Assembly: GCF_022808715.1 (NCBI RefSeq)
Contig: NZ_JAKZKX010000002.1
Span: 229,899-293,898 of the forward strand
Direction of reading: 5' to 3'
DNA from: Fundidesulfovibrio agrisoli
Lineage (GTDB): Bacteria > Desulfobacterota > Desulfovibrionia > Desulfovibrionales > Desulfovibrionaceae
DNA length: 64,000 nt
The position numbers and the translations under genes are program-made. Numbering within the stretch: position 1 is the first letter of the stretch; each line of letters begins with the position of its first letter. A model generated the notes under the pieces. That model ran no database searches. It was not told the DNA's origin and was given only the letters and a program-made list of their open reading frames with translations. Of the stretch, positions 9,001-19,648 are shown one piece after another.

Positions 9001-9990
9001 ATGATACCCGAACATATCGCCCAGTCCCTGGAACCCGACGCCCTGGCGCACTTGCAGGCGCGCTTCGCGGCGCAACTGCCCCCGGTCTATTCGGTGCCGG
9101 TCGCGGCGGCCCGAAAGGGCGTGGAGGCCGCCCAGGCCCTCCCGCCGGGAGCGGCCCCCGCAGCCGACGTGCGTGAGATAGAGGCCGCGTGCGGCCCTTC
9201 CGGCATGCTGCGCCTGCGCCTGCTCAAGCCTGAGGGCGCTTCCGGGAAGCTGCCTGTGCTGGTCTATTTCCACGGCGGCGGCTGGGTGCTGGGCAGCCCC
9301 GACAGCCACGACAGGCTCGCCCGCGACCTCATGACCGCGAGCGGCGCGGCGGTGCTCATGGTGCGCTACTCGCGCGCCCCCGAGGCCCGCTACCCCGTGG
9401 CCGTGGAGGAAGGCTACGCTGCCTTGCGCTGGCTTGCGGAGAACGCCCCGGCCCTGGGGCTGGACCCCGCGCGAATGGCCGTGGGCGGCGACAGCGCCGG
9501 GGCCAACGTGGCCACGGCCGCGTGCATGCTCAGCAAGCAGCGCGGCGGACCGGCCATCGCCCACCAGACGCTGCTCTACCCCGTCACCGACGCCACCTGC
9601 TCCCAGCCCAGCTATGAGCAATTCGCCACCGGGCTCAACCTGACCCGGCAGGACATGCTCTGGTACTGGGAGCAGTACGCTCCCGACGCCGCCCAGCGCG
9701 CCCTGCCCACCTCCTCCGTGCTCCAGGCCCCGGCCGAGACCCTTGCGGGCCTGCCCCCGGCCCTGGTCATCACGGCCGAGTTCGACGTGCTGCGCGACGA
9801 GGGGGAGCTCTACGCCCGCCGCCTGGCCAACGCGGGCGTGCCCGTGTGCGCGGTGCGCATGCTCGGCACGGTCCACGGTTTCGCGGCGAACAACGCCCTG
9901 GCCCGCTCCCAGGCCACCTTGGCGGCGCTGGGCATGGCCGGGGACGCCCTGCGCAGGGCTTTCTGTCCGGCTGTGGCTCCTGCCCTGTAG
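9001..9990 (+). CDS. Alpha/beta hydrolase, HSL-type esterase/lipase
   Basis: 329 residues, ATG at 9001 with AGGAG nine bases upstream. The oxyanion-hole motif YFHGGGWVLGS (near residue 90) and nucleophile motif GGDSAGAN (near 163) are those of the hormone-sensitive-lipase branch. The acidic residue is probably in EFDVLRDEGELYA (near 261) and the catalytic histidine in GTVHGF (near 291). This gives a complete Ser-Asp-His triad. Members hydrolyse short-chain esters in the cytoplasm; the natural substrate is not evident. It has its own upstream space after the pal terminator and no clear operon partner. Confidence 0.92.
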   Translation: MIPEHIAQSLEPDALAHLQARFAAQLPPVYSVPVAAARKGVEAAQALPPGAAPAADVREIEAACGPSGMLRLRLLKPEGASGKLPVLVYFHGGGWVLGSPDSHDRLARDLMTASGAAVLMVRYSRAPEARYPVAVEEGYAALRWLAENAPALGLDPARMAVGGDSAGANVATAACMLSKQRGGPAIAHQTLLYPVTDATCSQPSYEQFATGLNLTRQDMLWYWEQYAPDAAQRALPTSSVLQAPAETLAGLPPALVITAEFDVLRDEGELYARRLANAGVPVCAVRMLGTVHGFAANNALARSQATLAALGMAGDALRRAFCPAVAPAL

Positions 9991-10098
9991 AATACCGGAC
10001 GATACCCCTTTCGCTACGAATCGGCCTTGTGCGGGAAGAGGCCAGCCTATATGTTGGGAGCGGGGACGCATGCCCCATCACCTGAACGGAGCGAGCTC

Positions 10099-10536
10099 AT
10101 GGCCAGCAATCTGTACATCGTCTGGAACGAATCCAACTGCCTCGGCATACCCATCATCGACGAGCAGCACAGGGGCATCGTCTCGATCATCAACTCCTAC
10201 TACTCCTTCGTGCACGAAGGTCGCGGCGAGAAGATCATCGTCCCCACCCTGATGGGGCTGCTGCACTTCACGTCCGTTCATTTCCTCGTGGAGGAGGAAT
10301 TGATCGCCGCCGCCGGATACCCCCACATGGAACAGCATGTGACCCTGCACAGGGCGTTGATGAAGCGGACGAAGGCCATCGCCCAGGAGGCCTCCACGAA
10401 CATCGATACGGACATGAAAGCCCTGGCCTTCCTCAAGGAATGGTGGCTCACCCACATCAACAAGGAAGACAGGCAATACGCCCCCTTCGTGCTCGATCAA
10501 GCCGGAAGGAACGGTATCGCAGGACGCAGGGCCTGA
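10099..10536 (+). CDS. Bacteriohemerythrin, stand-alone
   Basis: 145 residues from the ATG at 10099, with GGAGCG upstream (an in-frame start 72 bases earlier adds an unrelated leader). All seven di-iron ligands of hemerythrin can be placed: H24, H61, E65, H80, H84, H119 and D124, giving the HxxxE, HxxxH and HxxxxD patterns. The start IVWNESNCLGIPIIDEQH is typical. It binds O2 reversibly. In sulfate reducers such proteins are thought to deliver, sense or scavenge oxygen; which applies here is not shown. A chemoreceptor with the same domain occurs at 61960-63657. Confidence 0.93.
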   Translation: MASNLYIVWNESNCLGIPIIDEQHRGIVSIINSYYSFVHEGRGEKIIVPTLMGLLHFTSVHFLVEEELIAAAGYPHMEQHVTLHRALMKRTKAIAQEASTNIDTDMKALAFLKEWWLTHINKEDRQYAPFVLDQAGRNGIAGRRA

Positions 10537-10688
10537 CCGGGTGAGTTCCGGGCCCGCTCGCGTTCCGTGTCCCGGGGCGCAGGGGCCGACGGCATGAGGC
10601 ATCCGCTTCCAGGCCCTTGTGCATCCAGCCTTCCGGGGCGCGGCGCCCAGCCTTCAGGCTGGAAAACACCCGGCTCAAGCGCAAAAAA

Positions 10689-10717
10689 GGGCCGCCGAAC
10701 ACACTGCTCGGCGGCCC
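10689..10717. terminator. Bidirectional terminator between hemerythrin and DUF47 genes
   Basis: GGGCCGCCGA pairs with TCGGCGGCCC (9-base loop). The left side is preceded by AAAAAA and the right side followed by TTTCCTT, so it can serve the plus-strand hemerythrin gene and the convergent minus-strand DUF47 gene. Confidence 0.8.
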
Positions 10718-10751
10718 TTTCCTTATTTTCCGGCCTGGCCCCTTCCGGGCT

Positions 10752-11423
10752 TCAGCGCGCTATCATGGCCCGCAGCACGTCCGCCGAGCCCTCGGCGTTG
10801 TGGCTCATGGCGTGCATGTGCTCCACGAATTTCAGGAACTGGTACACGTCGCGGAAATCGCACTCCACGTCGTAGGCCTCGCGGATGAGCTTGCGCCAGG
10901 CCTTTGAGGCCTTGTGGTGCTGCAGGCGGATGTTGTGAAAGGTCTCCTTGACGGCGGAGCGGTCGTCCACCTTGCCGTACACCAGGTCGATGGTGGCCTC
11001 TATGGCGGGCTTGAGCAGCTCGACCGAATGGCATGTCTCCTTGGTGGCGGCCTTGGCTCCGAGCAGCAGCTCGCAGGGCAGGTTCATGGGGCGCATTCCC
11101 AGCCAGTTCAGGGCGTGCTGGGCCTCGTCCAGGATGTTGTCCTGGCTGCGGGTGTAGTTTAGGAAGAGGGTCTTATCCACCTCCAGGAACATGGCCCTGG
11201 GCAGGTGGTTCCTGATCCTGCGCTTGATCTTGTCCGCCTGCCCCTCCAGGGTGTCTATCTGGGCGGAGAGGGTCTGAAAGGCCAGGCTGAAGCCGGTCTT
11301 GGAGTATTCGCTCATGGCGGCCTGAACCACCACGACGCCCTTGGCCACGGGCTCGTAATGTTCGTAGAGCCCTTCCAGGCATTTACGGCCGGTAATCTTC
11401 ACCAGCAGACGTGAAAGTAACAT
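10752..11423 (-). CDS. DUF47 family, PhoU-like phosphate-transport regulator
   Basis: 223 residues from the ATG at 11423 (MLLSRLLVKITGRKCLEGLY); an upstream start adds 31 residues of no family likeness. All-helical PhoU-like protein. The segments EGLYEHYEPVAKGV, GQADKIKRRIRNHLP and DNILDEAQHALNWLGMR correspond to the DUF47 (TIGR00153) pattern with acidic metal-binding helices. Members usually sit beside a PitA-type phosphate transporter and modulate it; no transporter is next to it here. The upstream region contains an array of CTTGTAA-like direct repeats that could be a Pho box (see 11476-11503), which would fit phosphate regulation. Confidence 0.85.
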   Translation of the reverse strand: MLLSRLLVKITGRKCLEGLYEHYEPVAKGVVVVQAAMSEYSKTGFSLAFQTLSAQIDTLEGQADKIKRRIRNHLPRAMFLEVDKTLFLNYTRSQDNILDEAQHALNWLGMRPMNLPCELLLGAKAATKETCHSVELLKPAIEATIDLVYGKVDDRSAVKETFHNIRLQHHKASKAWRKLIREAYDVECDFRDVYQFLKFVEHMHAMSHNAEGSADVLRAMIAR

Positions 11424-11475
11424 GTCAGCTCCTGTCGATCGGCGCGGGGTGTGCAGGATGGACCCCACGGTCCGC

Positions 11476-11503
11476 CTTGTAACACGCTTGTGAAACCTGT
11501 AAC
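11476..11503. promoter_or_regulatory. Pho-box-like direct repeats
   Basis: CTTGTAA (11476-11482), CTTGTGA (11487-11493) and CTGTAAC (11497-11503) follow one another at 11- and 10-base steps. An inverted GTTACAAG lies at 11519-11526. PhoB boxes consist of 7-base CTGTCAT-like repeats at 11-base steps, so the spacing matches and the sequence matches in part. The array lies between the divergent DUF47 and histidine kinase genes. Binding by PhoB is inference. Confidence 0.5.
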
Positions 11504-11566
11504 AGCAACTTGCCAAACGTTACAAGAGGATATAGGAGCAATTCATACCCGACCAGAGGGTGATGC

Positions 11567-13114
11567 ATGCCATCGGCCGCACCGCCCCACGTGAGCCCCA
11601 TGCGAGAAGCACTCGACGCCTTATACGGAAGCCTGCCGATGGCAGTCGTGCTCGCCGACGACGACTACCGGGTTTTCTACGCCAACCCCGCCTTTTTCAC
11701 ATTGACGGAATGCACCCTGGCCGACCTGGAGCTCATGGAGTTCCGCGACGTGCTGAGCATGTTCTGCCTGGGCCTGTGCGGCGACATCTCCGAACTTCTG
11801 GAGTCCTCCGGGGGCTGGCGCGACATCGACAAGCCCGTGGCCATGCGCGACGGCGGCCTGGCCTGGGTCCGCGTGCGCACCGACATGAGCCCGCTGCCGC
11901 AGGGCGGCACGGCGCACCGCCTGATGGTGGACAACATCACCCGCTACAAGGTGGCCATCGAGGGCCTGCTCAACCGCAAGAACCTCTACCAGTCCATCGT
12001 GGAGACCCGGCCCGACCTCATCTGCTGCTTCCTGCCCGACTGGAGCCTCACCTACGCCAACACGGCCGCCAGCCGGTATTTCAACATGGACCGCGAGACC
12101 ATCCTGGGCCAGCACTTTCTGCTGCTGCTCCCGCCCGAAGTGCGCGAGCTGTTCGGCCAGGCCGTGGACACCATCACCACGGACAACCCCATCGCCGAGT
12201 TGGAGCTGCGCGTGGACGGCGACGAGGAAGGCCGCCCGCTCTGGCTGCGCTGGATCATCCAGGGCTTCTTCTACCGCACCGGCCACATCAAGGATTTCCA
12301 GGCCACCGGCCTGGACGTGACCGACCAGAAGGTCACCGAGTCGCAGTTCATGCACGCGGACAGGCTGGTCTCCCTGGGCACGCTGGTCTCCGAGGTGGCG
12401 CACGAGATCAGCAACCCCAACAACTTCATCATGCTCAACGCCCCCCTGGTGCTGGACCTCTGGAACGCGGTGAGCCCCCGCCTGCGCGAGCTGGCCGACA
12501 AGGAGCCTGGCGCGGCCCTGGGCGGCATCCCCCTGGACGACGTGACCGCCCACGTGCCCCAACTGCTCGGCGGCATCATCGAGGGCTCGCAGCGCATCCG
12601 CGACTTCGTGCGCGAGCTCAAGAACTTCGCCCGGCAGGACATGGAGAGCGGCTTCGAGATGCTCTCCGTCAACGACGTGGTCCAGACCGCCGTGCTGCTC
12701 ATGAGCAAGACCATCGGCATGCACACCAGCCGTTTCTCGGTGCGCTACGGCGCGGGCCTTCCCCCGGTGCGCGGCCGCAGGCACCGCCTGGAGCAGATCG
12801 TGGTCAACCTGGTGCAGAACGCCTGCCACGCCTTGCGCTCCCCCGAGCAGGGCATCGAGATCGCGACCACCCACGACGAGCAGTCCGGCAGCGTGCGCAT
12901 CAGCGTGATCGACCAGGGCGTGGGCATACCCCCGCAGGACATCCCCCGCGTCACCGACCCCTACTACTCCACCAAGCGCGAGCAGGGCGGCACGGGCCTG
13001 GGCCTTTCCATCAGCCTCTCCATCGCCCGCGAGCACGGCGGCAGGCTCATCATCGAATCCGAACCCGGCGAGGGAACCACGGCCGCCATTGCCCTCCCCG
13101 CCGCCATGCAGTAA
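11567..13114 (+). CDS. PAS-domain sensor histidine kinase
   Basis: 515 residues, no membrane segments, so cytoplasmic. There are two PAS-like domains: one at residues 15-120 (MAVVLADDDYRVFYANPAFF) and a second at 135-255 (LYQSIVETRPDLICCFLPDW ... FQATGLDVTDQK). The HisKA dimerisation region has phospho-acceptor H279 in VAHEISNPNN. The ATPase domain has N box NLVQNACHAL, G1 DQGVGIPPQD and G2 GGTGLGLSIS. The gene ends 10 bases before a sigma54-type response regulator, its presumed partner. The PNN after the H box is typical of NtrB-like kinases. The signal is unknown; no cysteine or haem motif is evident in the PAS domains. Confidence 0.93.
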   Translation: MPSAAPPHVSPMREALDALYGSLPMAVVLADDDYRVFYANPAFFTLTECTLADLELMEFRDVLSMFCLGLCGDISELLESSGGWRDIDKPVAMRDGGLAWVRVRTDMSPLPQGGTAHRLMVDNITRYKVAIEGLLNRKNLYQSIVETRPDLICCFLPDWSLTYANTAASRYFNMDRETILGQHFLLLLPPEVRELFGQAVDTITTDNPIAELELRVDGDEEGRPLWLRWIIQGFFYRTGHIKDFQATGLDVTDQKVTESQFMHADRLVSLGTLVSEVAHEISNPNNFIMLNAPLVLDLWNAVSPRLRELADKEPGAALGGIPLDDVTAHVPQLLGGIIEGSQRIRDFVRELKNFARQDMESGFEMLSVNDVVQTAVLLMSKTIGMHTSRFSVRYGAGLPPVRGRRHRLEQIVVNLVQNACHALRSPEQGIEIATTHDEQSGSVRISVIDQGVGIPPQDIPRVTDPYYSTKREQGGTGLGLSISLSIAREHGGRLIIESEPGEGTTAAIALPAAMQ

Positions 13115-13124
13115 TCGCCAGGCC

Positions 13125-14534
<1,410 letters not shown>

Positions 14535-14542
14535 GGAGGAAG

Positions 14543-14610
14543 GCCTCCGGTGGCCAAAGAGGGCTCCGCCCTCTCTGGATTCTCCCGCCAAAGGAACTTC
14601 GTTCCTTTGG
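14543..14610. repeat. Intergenic palindromic repeat, family A copy 1
   Basis: Starts with GCCTCCGGTGGCC (14543-14555). It carries a hairpin AGAGGGC/GCCCTCT (14558-14574), then a 23-base palindrome at 14588-14610 (arms CCAAAGGAAC / GTTCCTTTGG). A closely similar copy lies at 42653-42686 and another, inverted, at 63823-63856. All three lie between genes. Confidence 0.8.
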
Positions 14611-14692
14611 AATCCATTTCCGCTTCGCATTCATTGCGTATTACCGACGAGAACGCGACCACACCGATAGCAAGGCGAAGCTGTTTGGGAGT

Positions 14693-14713
14693 GCAGAGGG
14701 CGCAGCCCTTTGC
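14693..14713. repeat. Hairpin related to intergenic repeat family B
   Basis: GCAGAGGGC pairs with GCCCTTTGC (one G-T pair) around GCA. The context GCGAAGCTGTTTGGGAGTGC resembles that of the repeat at 58101-58168 (GCGAAGCTATTGGGGGTGC). With family A copy 1 it fills most of the 214-base gap between the response regulator and the convergent flavoprotein gene, and may also help terminate transcription. Confidence 0.6.
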
Positions 14714-14748
14714 CCGCCGGAGGCTCCTCCTGAATCAAACCGCCCCGC

Positions 14749-16068
14749 CTACAGCCATCCTGGCAGCCCGTCCAGAATAAACTCCCCCGTCCGTAAGCTG
14801 AGCCGCAACCGCCAGTCCCGCGCCGTTTCCAGCCGCACCCGCACGTCCCACAAGAACTCCTGATGCCCCGGCCGTCCGCCCAGGACGGCGAACCGCGACA
14901 GCCCCTTCGCCAGCCAGCGCAGGCCTGCAATTCTTTCGGCGCGGTCGATGACGGGAGCCTCCCAGTCCGGGCCGCGCCCACCATCCGAGCCCTGCGCCAG
15001 CTCCGCCGCTCGCGTACCCGCCCTATGCCCGAACACCTGCGTGGCCAGCACCATGCCTCCGCCGATGCGGTTGGCCCCGTGCATCCCGGTGGCGCACTCA
15101 CCGCAGGCCAGCAGGCCCTGCACGCGGGTCTGCGCCCATTCGTCGATGACCGCCCCGCCGTTGCTGGCGTGGGCCATGGGCGCGACACGCCCCTCTTCCA
15201 GCCGCACCGTGCCGTCCTGCTCCATCATCGCGGCCAGGGCCAAATCCACGGCCGAATCCTCCAGCCCGTAGCCGAACGGGCAGTGCCCCCGGCGCGCCCC
15301 TGCCAGCGCCGGGTCCGCGCCGCTCCAGTCCCCGGGTTGGAAGAAGCGCTTCCCCGGCACCGTGCCCCACATGTATTGCAGGTACCCGCAGTTGGCCATG
15401 TCCGCTCCTGCGTGCGCCAGCAGCCCGTGGCTGTACCCGGGCGCCCCCGGCCCGCTCATGGTGTGCCGGAACAGCCTCGCCGGGCCGCCCAGAGCCGCGA
15501 CCACAGCCCTCGCACGCACCGGAACGGCCGCGCCGCCGCCCACAGGCAGGAGCAGCGCGCCAGGCTCCCTACCGCCGCGAACGGATACAGGCAGGACACC
15601 CGGCACGAACAGGCACCCCAGGGCGTCCAGCCGGGCCTTGAAACAGCCCCAGGCGCGTTCAAGGCCCTTGAACACGTAGGCCCGGCGGGAATCAGGGGAG
15701 AAGCAGGAGGAACGGGGAATCAGCGCGCCGCGCTCGTCGCGCTCGAAGGGCAGGCCCAGCCCGATCAGGTCGGCCAGCCGCGCCGCGCCCTCCTCCGCCT
15801 GGATGGCGAGCAGGCGCGCATCGAGAACGGCCTGGCCCCGGTTCAGGGCCTGGACCTCACGCACGTATTGTTCGCGCTCGGAGTCGTTCAGGCAGACGTG
15901 GACGCCCAGGGCGTCGTTGCGGTTGGCGAAGGAGGAGCCGGAGGGGACTGAAGCGAGGGAGACGACCGCCACCCGCAGTTTCGGGGCGGCGGACAAACAA
16001 CTCAGCGCGGCGCGCAGCCCGGCAAGGCCGCCGCCGAGGATCAGCACGTCCACCCGTGAGGGCGGCAC
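14749..16068 (-). CDS. FAD-dependent oxidoreductase, aspartate oxidase / fumarate reductase flavoprotein family
   Basis: 439 residues. The N-terminal FAD-binding Rossmann motif VLILGGGLAGLRAAL is followed by SSFANRND, the region that holds the FAD-linked S/N-rich loop in this family. The conserved active-site block near residue 325-350 reads GECATGMHGANRIGGG, as in NadB and FrdA (GE-x-HGANRLGG). The C-terminal helical domain of NadB/SdhA is reduced: the protein is about 100 residues shorter than L-aspartate oxidase (about 530). The substrate is therefore uncertain, and NadB is not claimed. It starts seven bases after the TPR gene and is the last gene of the carA-TPR-flavoprotein string. I recognise no electron-transfer partner beside it. 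Confidence 0.82.
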   Translation of the reverse strand: MPPSRVDVLILGGGLAGLRAALSCLSAAPKLRVAVVSLASVPSGSSFANRNDALGVHVCLNDSEREQYVREVQALNRGQAVLDARLLAIQAEEGAARLADLIGLGLPFERDERGALIPRSSCFSPDSRRAYVFKGLERAWGCFKARLDALGCLFVPGVLPVSVRGGREPGALLLPVGGGAAVPVRARAVVAALGGPARLFRHTMSGPGAPGYSHGLLAHAGADMANCGYLQYMWGTVPGKRFFQPGDWSGADPALAGARRGHCPFGYGLEDSAVDLALAAMMEQDGTVRLEEGRVAPMAHASNGGAVIDEWAQTRVQGLLACGECATGMHGANRIGGGMVLATQVFGHRAGTRAAELAQGSDGGRGPDWEAPVIDRAERIAGLRWLAKGLSRFAVLGGRPGHQEFLWDVRVRLETARDWRLRLSLRTGEFILDGLPGWL

Positions 16069-16074
16069 GGGCCC

Positions 16075-16884
16075 CTAGGCTCCCTTGCCCTGCTTGTTCA
16101 GGGCGAAGGTGAGCATCTTCTGGGCCTGCACGAACTGCGGGTCGAGCTTGAGGGCCAGCTTGGCGGCCTTCTCTGTCTTGTCCCAGCGTTCCCAGTCGAT
16201 GTAGAGGCGGCCCAGGTTGAAATAGAGGTTGGGGTCGTCCTTGGCGTAGTTCACGGCGCGCATGAAGTACTTCTCGCCCAGCTCGAACTGGCCGAGCTTG
16301 CGCAGCACGATGCCGATGCGGTTGTAGAGCCTGAGCTGGTCGGGGCTCAGGTTGAGGGCTTCGTCCAGGTAGCCGAAGGCGTCCTGGAACATCTCGGCCT
16401 GGATGTAGATCTCCGCGATTTCGGCGCGCAACTCCGCATCGTTGGGGAACTCCCGGCAGAGGGAGGCGAAGGTCTTGCGGGCCTGGTCGAAATCCTTGGC
16501 CTCAAGCTGCTGCAGGCCCAGGGCGATGCCCTCGGCCCGGCGCTTGGAGCGCCCCTCCATCTGATCCTTGGCCTCCTCCACGGTGTTGGCCTGCAGCTCG
16601 CGCAGCAGCTCCCGCAGAACTTCCAGGAGGCCTTTTTCGTCCCCCGCCACGTAGGGGATAATGAGCGGATACAGCTTGCGCAGCGTCCTGTTGTTGTTGA
16701 GCTGGTAAACGGCCTGTTCGATGAGCTTGCCGAACTCGTCGCGCTCCGCCTTCATCAAGGGGGCCTTGAGGATGGCGGCCACGGCCTCGTACAGGGCGTT
16801 CACCGCGGGAAGCGGCTTCACCTGCTTGAGGTACGAGTTGACCTCGCTGATCTGTTTCCTGGCCTTGGTGAGTTCGGCGGACAT
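16075..16884 (-). CDS. TPR-repeat protein, paralogue of the one at 19645
   Basis: 269 residues. The N-terminal half is helical (PAVNALYEAVAAILKAPLMK, then NNRTLRKLYPLIIPY). The second half contains about four tetratricopeptide repeats (for example DFDQARKTFASLCREFPNDA, QFELGEKYFMRAVNYAKDDP). No signal peptide or membrane segment is seen. It is clearly related over its full length to the protein encoded at 19645-20472: the same N-terminal helical region and the same repeat order, ending in a YIDxxxW motif (LYIDWERW versus VYIDAGKW). It lies between carA and the flavoprotein. It is probably a scaffold; partner unknown. Confidence 0.85.
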   Translation of the reverse strand: MSAELTKARKQISEVNSYLKQVKPLPAVNALYEAVAAILKAPLMKAERDEFGKLIEQAVYQLNNNRTLRKLYPLIIPYVAGDEKGLLEVLRELLRELQANTVEEAKDQMEGRSKRRAEGIALGLQQLEAKDFDQARKTFASLCREFPNDAELRAEIAEIYIQAEMFQDAFGYLDEALNLSPDQLRLYNRIGIVLRKLGQFELGEKYFMRAVNYAKDDPNLYFNLGRLYIDWERWDKTEKAAKLALKLDPQFVQAQKMLTFALNKQGKGA

Positions 16885-16905
16885 TTCCCACCTTCCTGAC
16901 GGCTT

Positions 16906-18036
16906 TTAGCGACCAAGCTCCCTGCGCAACATCTCCCGGTAGCGGACGAAGAAGGACCGGCTGTCGTGGGGTCCCGGCCCGGCCTCGGGGTGGTACTGGA
17001 TGGCGATGATGGGCTTCTTGGTGTGCGCGAAGCCTTCCAGCGTGTTGTCGTTCAGGTTCACGTGGGTCATCTCCACGTTGTCCAGGCTGGCCAGGTCCAC
17101 GCAGAAGCCGTGGTTCTGGGAGGAGATCTCGATGTGCCCGGTGGCGATCTCCTTCACGGGGTGGTTCAGGCCGTGGTGGCCGAACTTGAGCTTGTAGGTC
17201 CTGCCGCCGAGGGCCAGGCCCAGCAGCTGGTGGCCCAGGCAGATGCCCGCCGTGGGGTAGTCGTTCACCAGCAGGCTGGTGGCGTGCACCATGTCGGTGA
17301 GGGCGGCCGGGTCGCCGGGGCCGCTGGAGAGGAAAATGGATTCGGGGTTCAGCTTGCGCACCTGCTCGGCGGTGAAGAAGGCCGGAACCACCAGCAGATC
17401 GAGCCCCTGGGCAACCAGCAGACGCAGGATGTTCCACTTGATGCCGCAGTCGAAGGCCACCACGCGCGGGCCGGTGCCGGGCCAGTCGTACCCGCCGTCG
17501 GGCTTGAGGGCCACGATGCGGGGCCTGCCGTTCTCCCAGACGTAGGGTTCCTTGGGGGTCACCGCGTCGGCCAGGTTCAGGCCTTCCATGGAGGGCAGCT
17601 CCTGGGCCTGGCGCACGAGGTCCCGCGGGTCGGAGCATTCGGTGGAGATGATGCCGCGCTGCGCGCCGTGCAGGCGCAGGTGGCGGGTCAGGGCGCGGGT
17701 GTCGATTCCCTCGATGCCCATGACGCCGTGGCGCTCCAGGTAGGCGGGAAGGCTCTCCTTGGCGCGCCAGTTGGAGGGGGTCTTGCAGCATTCCTTGACG
17801 ATGAAGGACGCGACCCGGACGCGGTCGGACTCCACGTCCTCCAGGTTGACGCCGTAGTTGCCTATATGGGGGTAGGTCATGCAGACCATCTGGCCGGTGT
17901 AGGAGGGGTCGGTGAGGACCTCCTGGTAGCCGGTCATGCCGGTATTGAAGATGACCTCGCCGCCTGCGCGGCCCGAACCGGTGAAAGAGGCGCCTTCGAA
18001 CCAGGTGCCGTCCTCAAGGGCAAGAAAAGCTCTCAT
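16906..18036 (-). CDS. carA: Carbamoyl-phosphate synthase small subunit
   Basis: 376 residues. The ATG at 18036 has GGAG five bases upstream; an earlier in-frame start adds seven residues. The N-terminal CarA domain is followed by a class I glutamine amidotransferase domain. The nucleophile is C266 in [10 protein letters not shown] and the catalytic H349/E351 lie in QYHPEAGPG. It supplies ammonia from glutamine to CarB for carbamoyl phosphate, used by arginine and pyrimidine synthesis. carB is not adjacent. Ornithine carbamoyltransferase, which uses the product, is encoded at 41038-41976. Confidence 0.97.
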   Translation of the reverse strand: MRAFLALEDGTWFEGASFTGSGRAGGEVIFNTGMTGYQEVLTDPSYTGQMVCMTYPHIGNYGVNLEDVESDRVRVASFIVKECCKTPSNWRAKESLPAYLERHGVMGIEGIDTRALTRHLRLHGAQRGIISTECSDPRDLVRQAQELPSMEGLNLADAVTPKEPYVWENGRPRIVALKPDGGYDWPGTGPRVVAFDCGIKWNILRLLVAQGLDLLVVPAFFTAEQVRKLNPESIFLSSGPGDPAALTDMVHATSLLVNDYPTAGICLGHQLLGLALGGRTYKLKFGHHGLNHPVKEIATGHIEISSQNHGFCVDLASLDNVEMTHVNLNDNTLEGFAHTKKPIIAIQYHPEAGPGPHDSRSFFVRYREMLRRELGR

Positions 18037-18135
18037 TGATGCTCCAGAAAACCGCATGAGCGGCGTGAAATGGCGGGGCCTTCGGCCGGACAGGTGCTGT
18101 ATAATGCCGGGGGCCTGTTCGTCCAGTGCGTTGTT

Positions 18136-19041
18136 CTATTCCCTACCGGAAAGGCCCAATTCTATCAGCCGCCCCACCAGGGCCGTATAGTCAAGCCCCA
18201 CGGCCCCCGCAGCCCTGGGCAGCAGGCTGGTGGAGGTCATGCCCGGGAGGGTGTTGACCTCCAGCAGCACCGGGGCCTGCCCGGTGAGGATGAAGTCGGA
18301 GCGGCTGCAGCCCCGCAGGCCAAGGGCCTTGTGAGCGGCCAGGGAGGCGCGCTCCACCGCCGCGAGAATCTCGCCGGGCAGGGGCGCGGGGCAGATCTCC
18401 TCCGCGGCGTCCTTCACGTACTTGCTTTCGTAGTCGAAGAAGACTCCGGCCTTGGGCTTGATGAGGATGGGCGGAAGGGCTTCGTCGCCGAGCACGGCGC
18501 AGGTGACCTCCAGCCCGTCCAGGGCGGGCTCCACCAGCACCTCCCGGTCGCGCTCGAAGGCGGCGGCCAGGGCGGCGGGCAGGCCGGACTCCTGGCGCAC
18601 CAGGCTCATGCCCAGGCTGGAGCCGCCGTTGTTGGGCTTGAAGAACGCGGGCAGGCCGAAGCGGGGCCGCCAGGCCTCGCCGGGGTGGGCCACCAGCAGT
18701 TCCCAGTCGGCCGTTTCGAGGCCGCAGGCGCGGAACACCTGCTTGGCGGCGGCCTTGTTCAGGGCCAGGAAGGAGGCAGCCGGGCCGCTGCCCTGGTAGG
18801 GGCAGCCGGCCGCGTCCAGGATGGCCTGGATCAGGCCGTCCTCGCCGGGGGAGCCGTGCAGGTTCAGGAAGGCGAAGTCGTGCCGCCGGGCCTCGGCGGT
18901 GAGGGAATCGAAGCTGTGCAGCGGGTCGAGGAAGGTGACCGCGTGCCCCAGGGCGCGCAGGGCGGCGTCGATGTTGCGCGCCCCGCTCAGCGAGACGTCG
19001 CGTTCACTCGACCATCCGCCCGCTATCAAAAGTATCTTCAT
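18136..19041 (-). CDS. ddl: D-alanine--D-alanine ligase
   Basis: 301 residues, ATP-grasp fold. The start [20 protein letters not shown] matches the family N-terminal signature (GG-x-SxExxVSLxSG). The substrate and metal end is [16 protein letters not shown], and FFDYESKYV in the middle is also typical. It makes the D-Ala-D-Ala dipeptide for peptidoglycan in the cytoplasm. Length is normal for DdlB. Its 5' end overlaps the HD-domain gene by 38 bases, so the two are probably cotranslated. Confidence 0.95.
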   Translation of the reverse strand: MKILLIAGGWSSERDVSLSGARNIDAALRALGHAVTFLDPLHSFDSLTAEARRHDFAFLNLHGSPGEDGLIQAILDAAGCPYQGSGPAASFLALNKAAAKQVFRACGLETADWELLVAHPGEAWRPRFGLPAFFKPNNGGSSLGMSLVRQESGLPAALAAAFERDREVLVEPALDGLEVTCAVLGDEALPPILIKPKAGVFFDYESKYVKDAAEEICPAPLPGEILAAVERASLAAHKALGLRGCSRSDFILTGQAPVLLEVNTLPGMTSTSLLPRAAGAVGLDYTALVGRLIELGLSGRE

Positions 19042-19648
19042 GGAGGTCCACCCCGAGTAGGTTTCCGAAGGCCTCTTCTATCATCGCGGACTGCTGCCGC
19101 GATTCGGCCAGCCTGTCGCGCACGTATTGCGTGCTGCCGTAGCGGGAGTAGAGGTCCTCGAAGCGTTCGTCAAGCGTGACTACCGTGTCGTGGCGGACCC
19201 GCTTGTCCCCGTAGATGATGGCCAGCGGCAGGAAGAAGGCCCGCACGTCTACATGCCAGGGCCAGTGCACGTGGTGCACGATGCCCATGGAGAGCAGCGG
19301 ATTGCCCGTGGCCTGCTCCATCCAGGCTCCGCCCAGCTGGCTGTGGTTGCCTCCGTGGCGGATGGTGTAGGTCTTGGCGATGTCGTGCAGCAGGGCCGAG
19401 GCGCGCACCGTCTGCACGTCCACATCCAGCCCGGCCCGCTTGCCCAGCAGGGCCAGCCGGGTGGCCACCCGGGCCACGCCCAGGCTGTGCTGGCGGATGT
19501 GGGGCAGCATGCAGTAGCGGTCCCAGAATTCGTAGCACTGCATGTCCGTGGGCGCGGGGGGCATGTCGGCGGGGCTGGGCAGGCACGGAGCCTCCAGCCC
19601 GCCGTAAACCTGCCAGGGCGCGAGGGGCTGGGCGGATGCGGGCTTCAC
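19004..19648 (-). CDS. HD-domain phosphohydrolase
   Basis: 214 residues from a GTG start at 19648 that overlaps the stop of the upstream TPR gene (GTGA); longer readings run through that gene. The HD motif is complete: H in [13 protein letters not shown] in LLHDIAKTY, and further histidines in [17 protein letters not shown] and the late aspartate in IYGDKRV. The metal-binding pattern resembles that of HDIG-like predicted hydrolases such as YqeK (Ap4A hydrolase type), but the N-terminal 45 residues ([20 protein letters not shown]) are different. Substrate unknown. It overlaps ddl. Confidence 0.82.
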   Translation of the reverse strand: MKPASAQPLAPWQVYGGLEAPCLPSPADMPPAPTDMQCYEFWDRYCMLPHIRQHSLGVARVATRLALLGKRAGLDVDVQTVRASALLHDIAKTYTIRHGGNHSQLGGAWMEQATGNPLLSMGIVHHVHWPWHVDVRAFFLPLAIIYGDKRVRHDTVVTLDERFEDLYSRYGSTQYVRDRLAESRQQSAMIEEAFGNLLGVDLHEDTFDSGRMVE

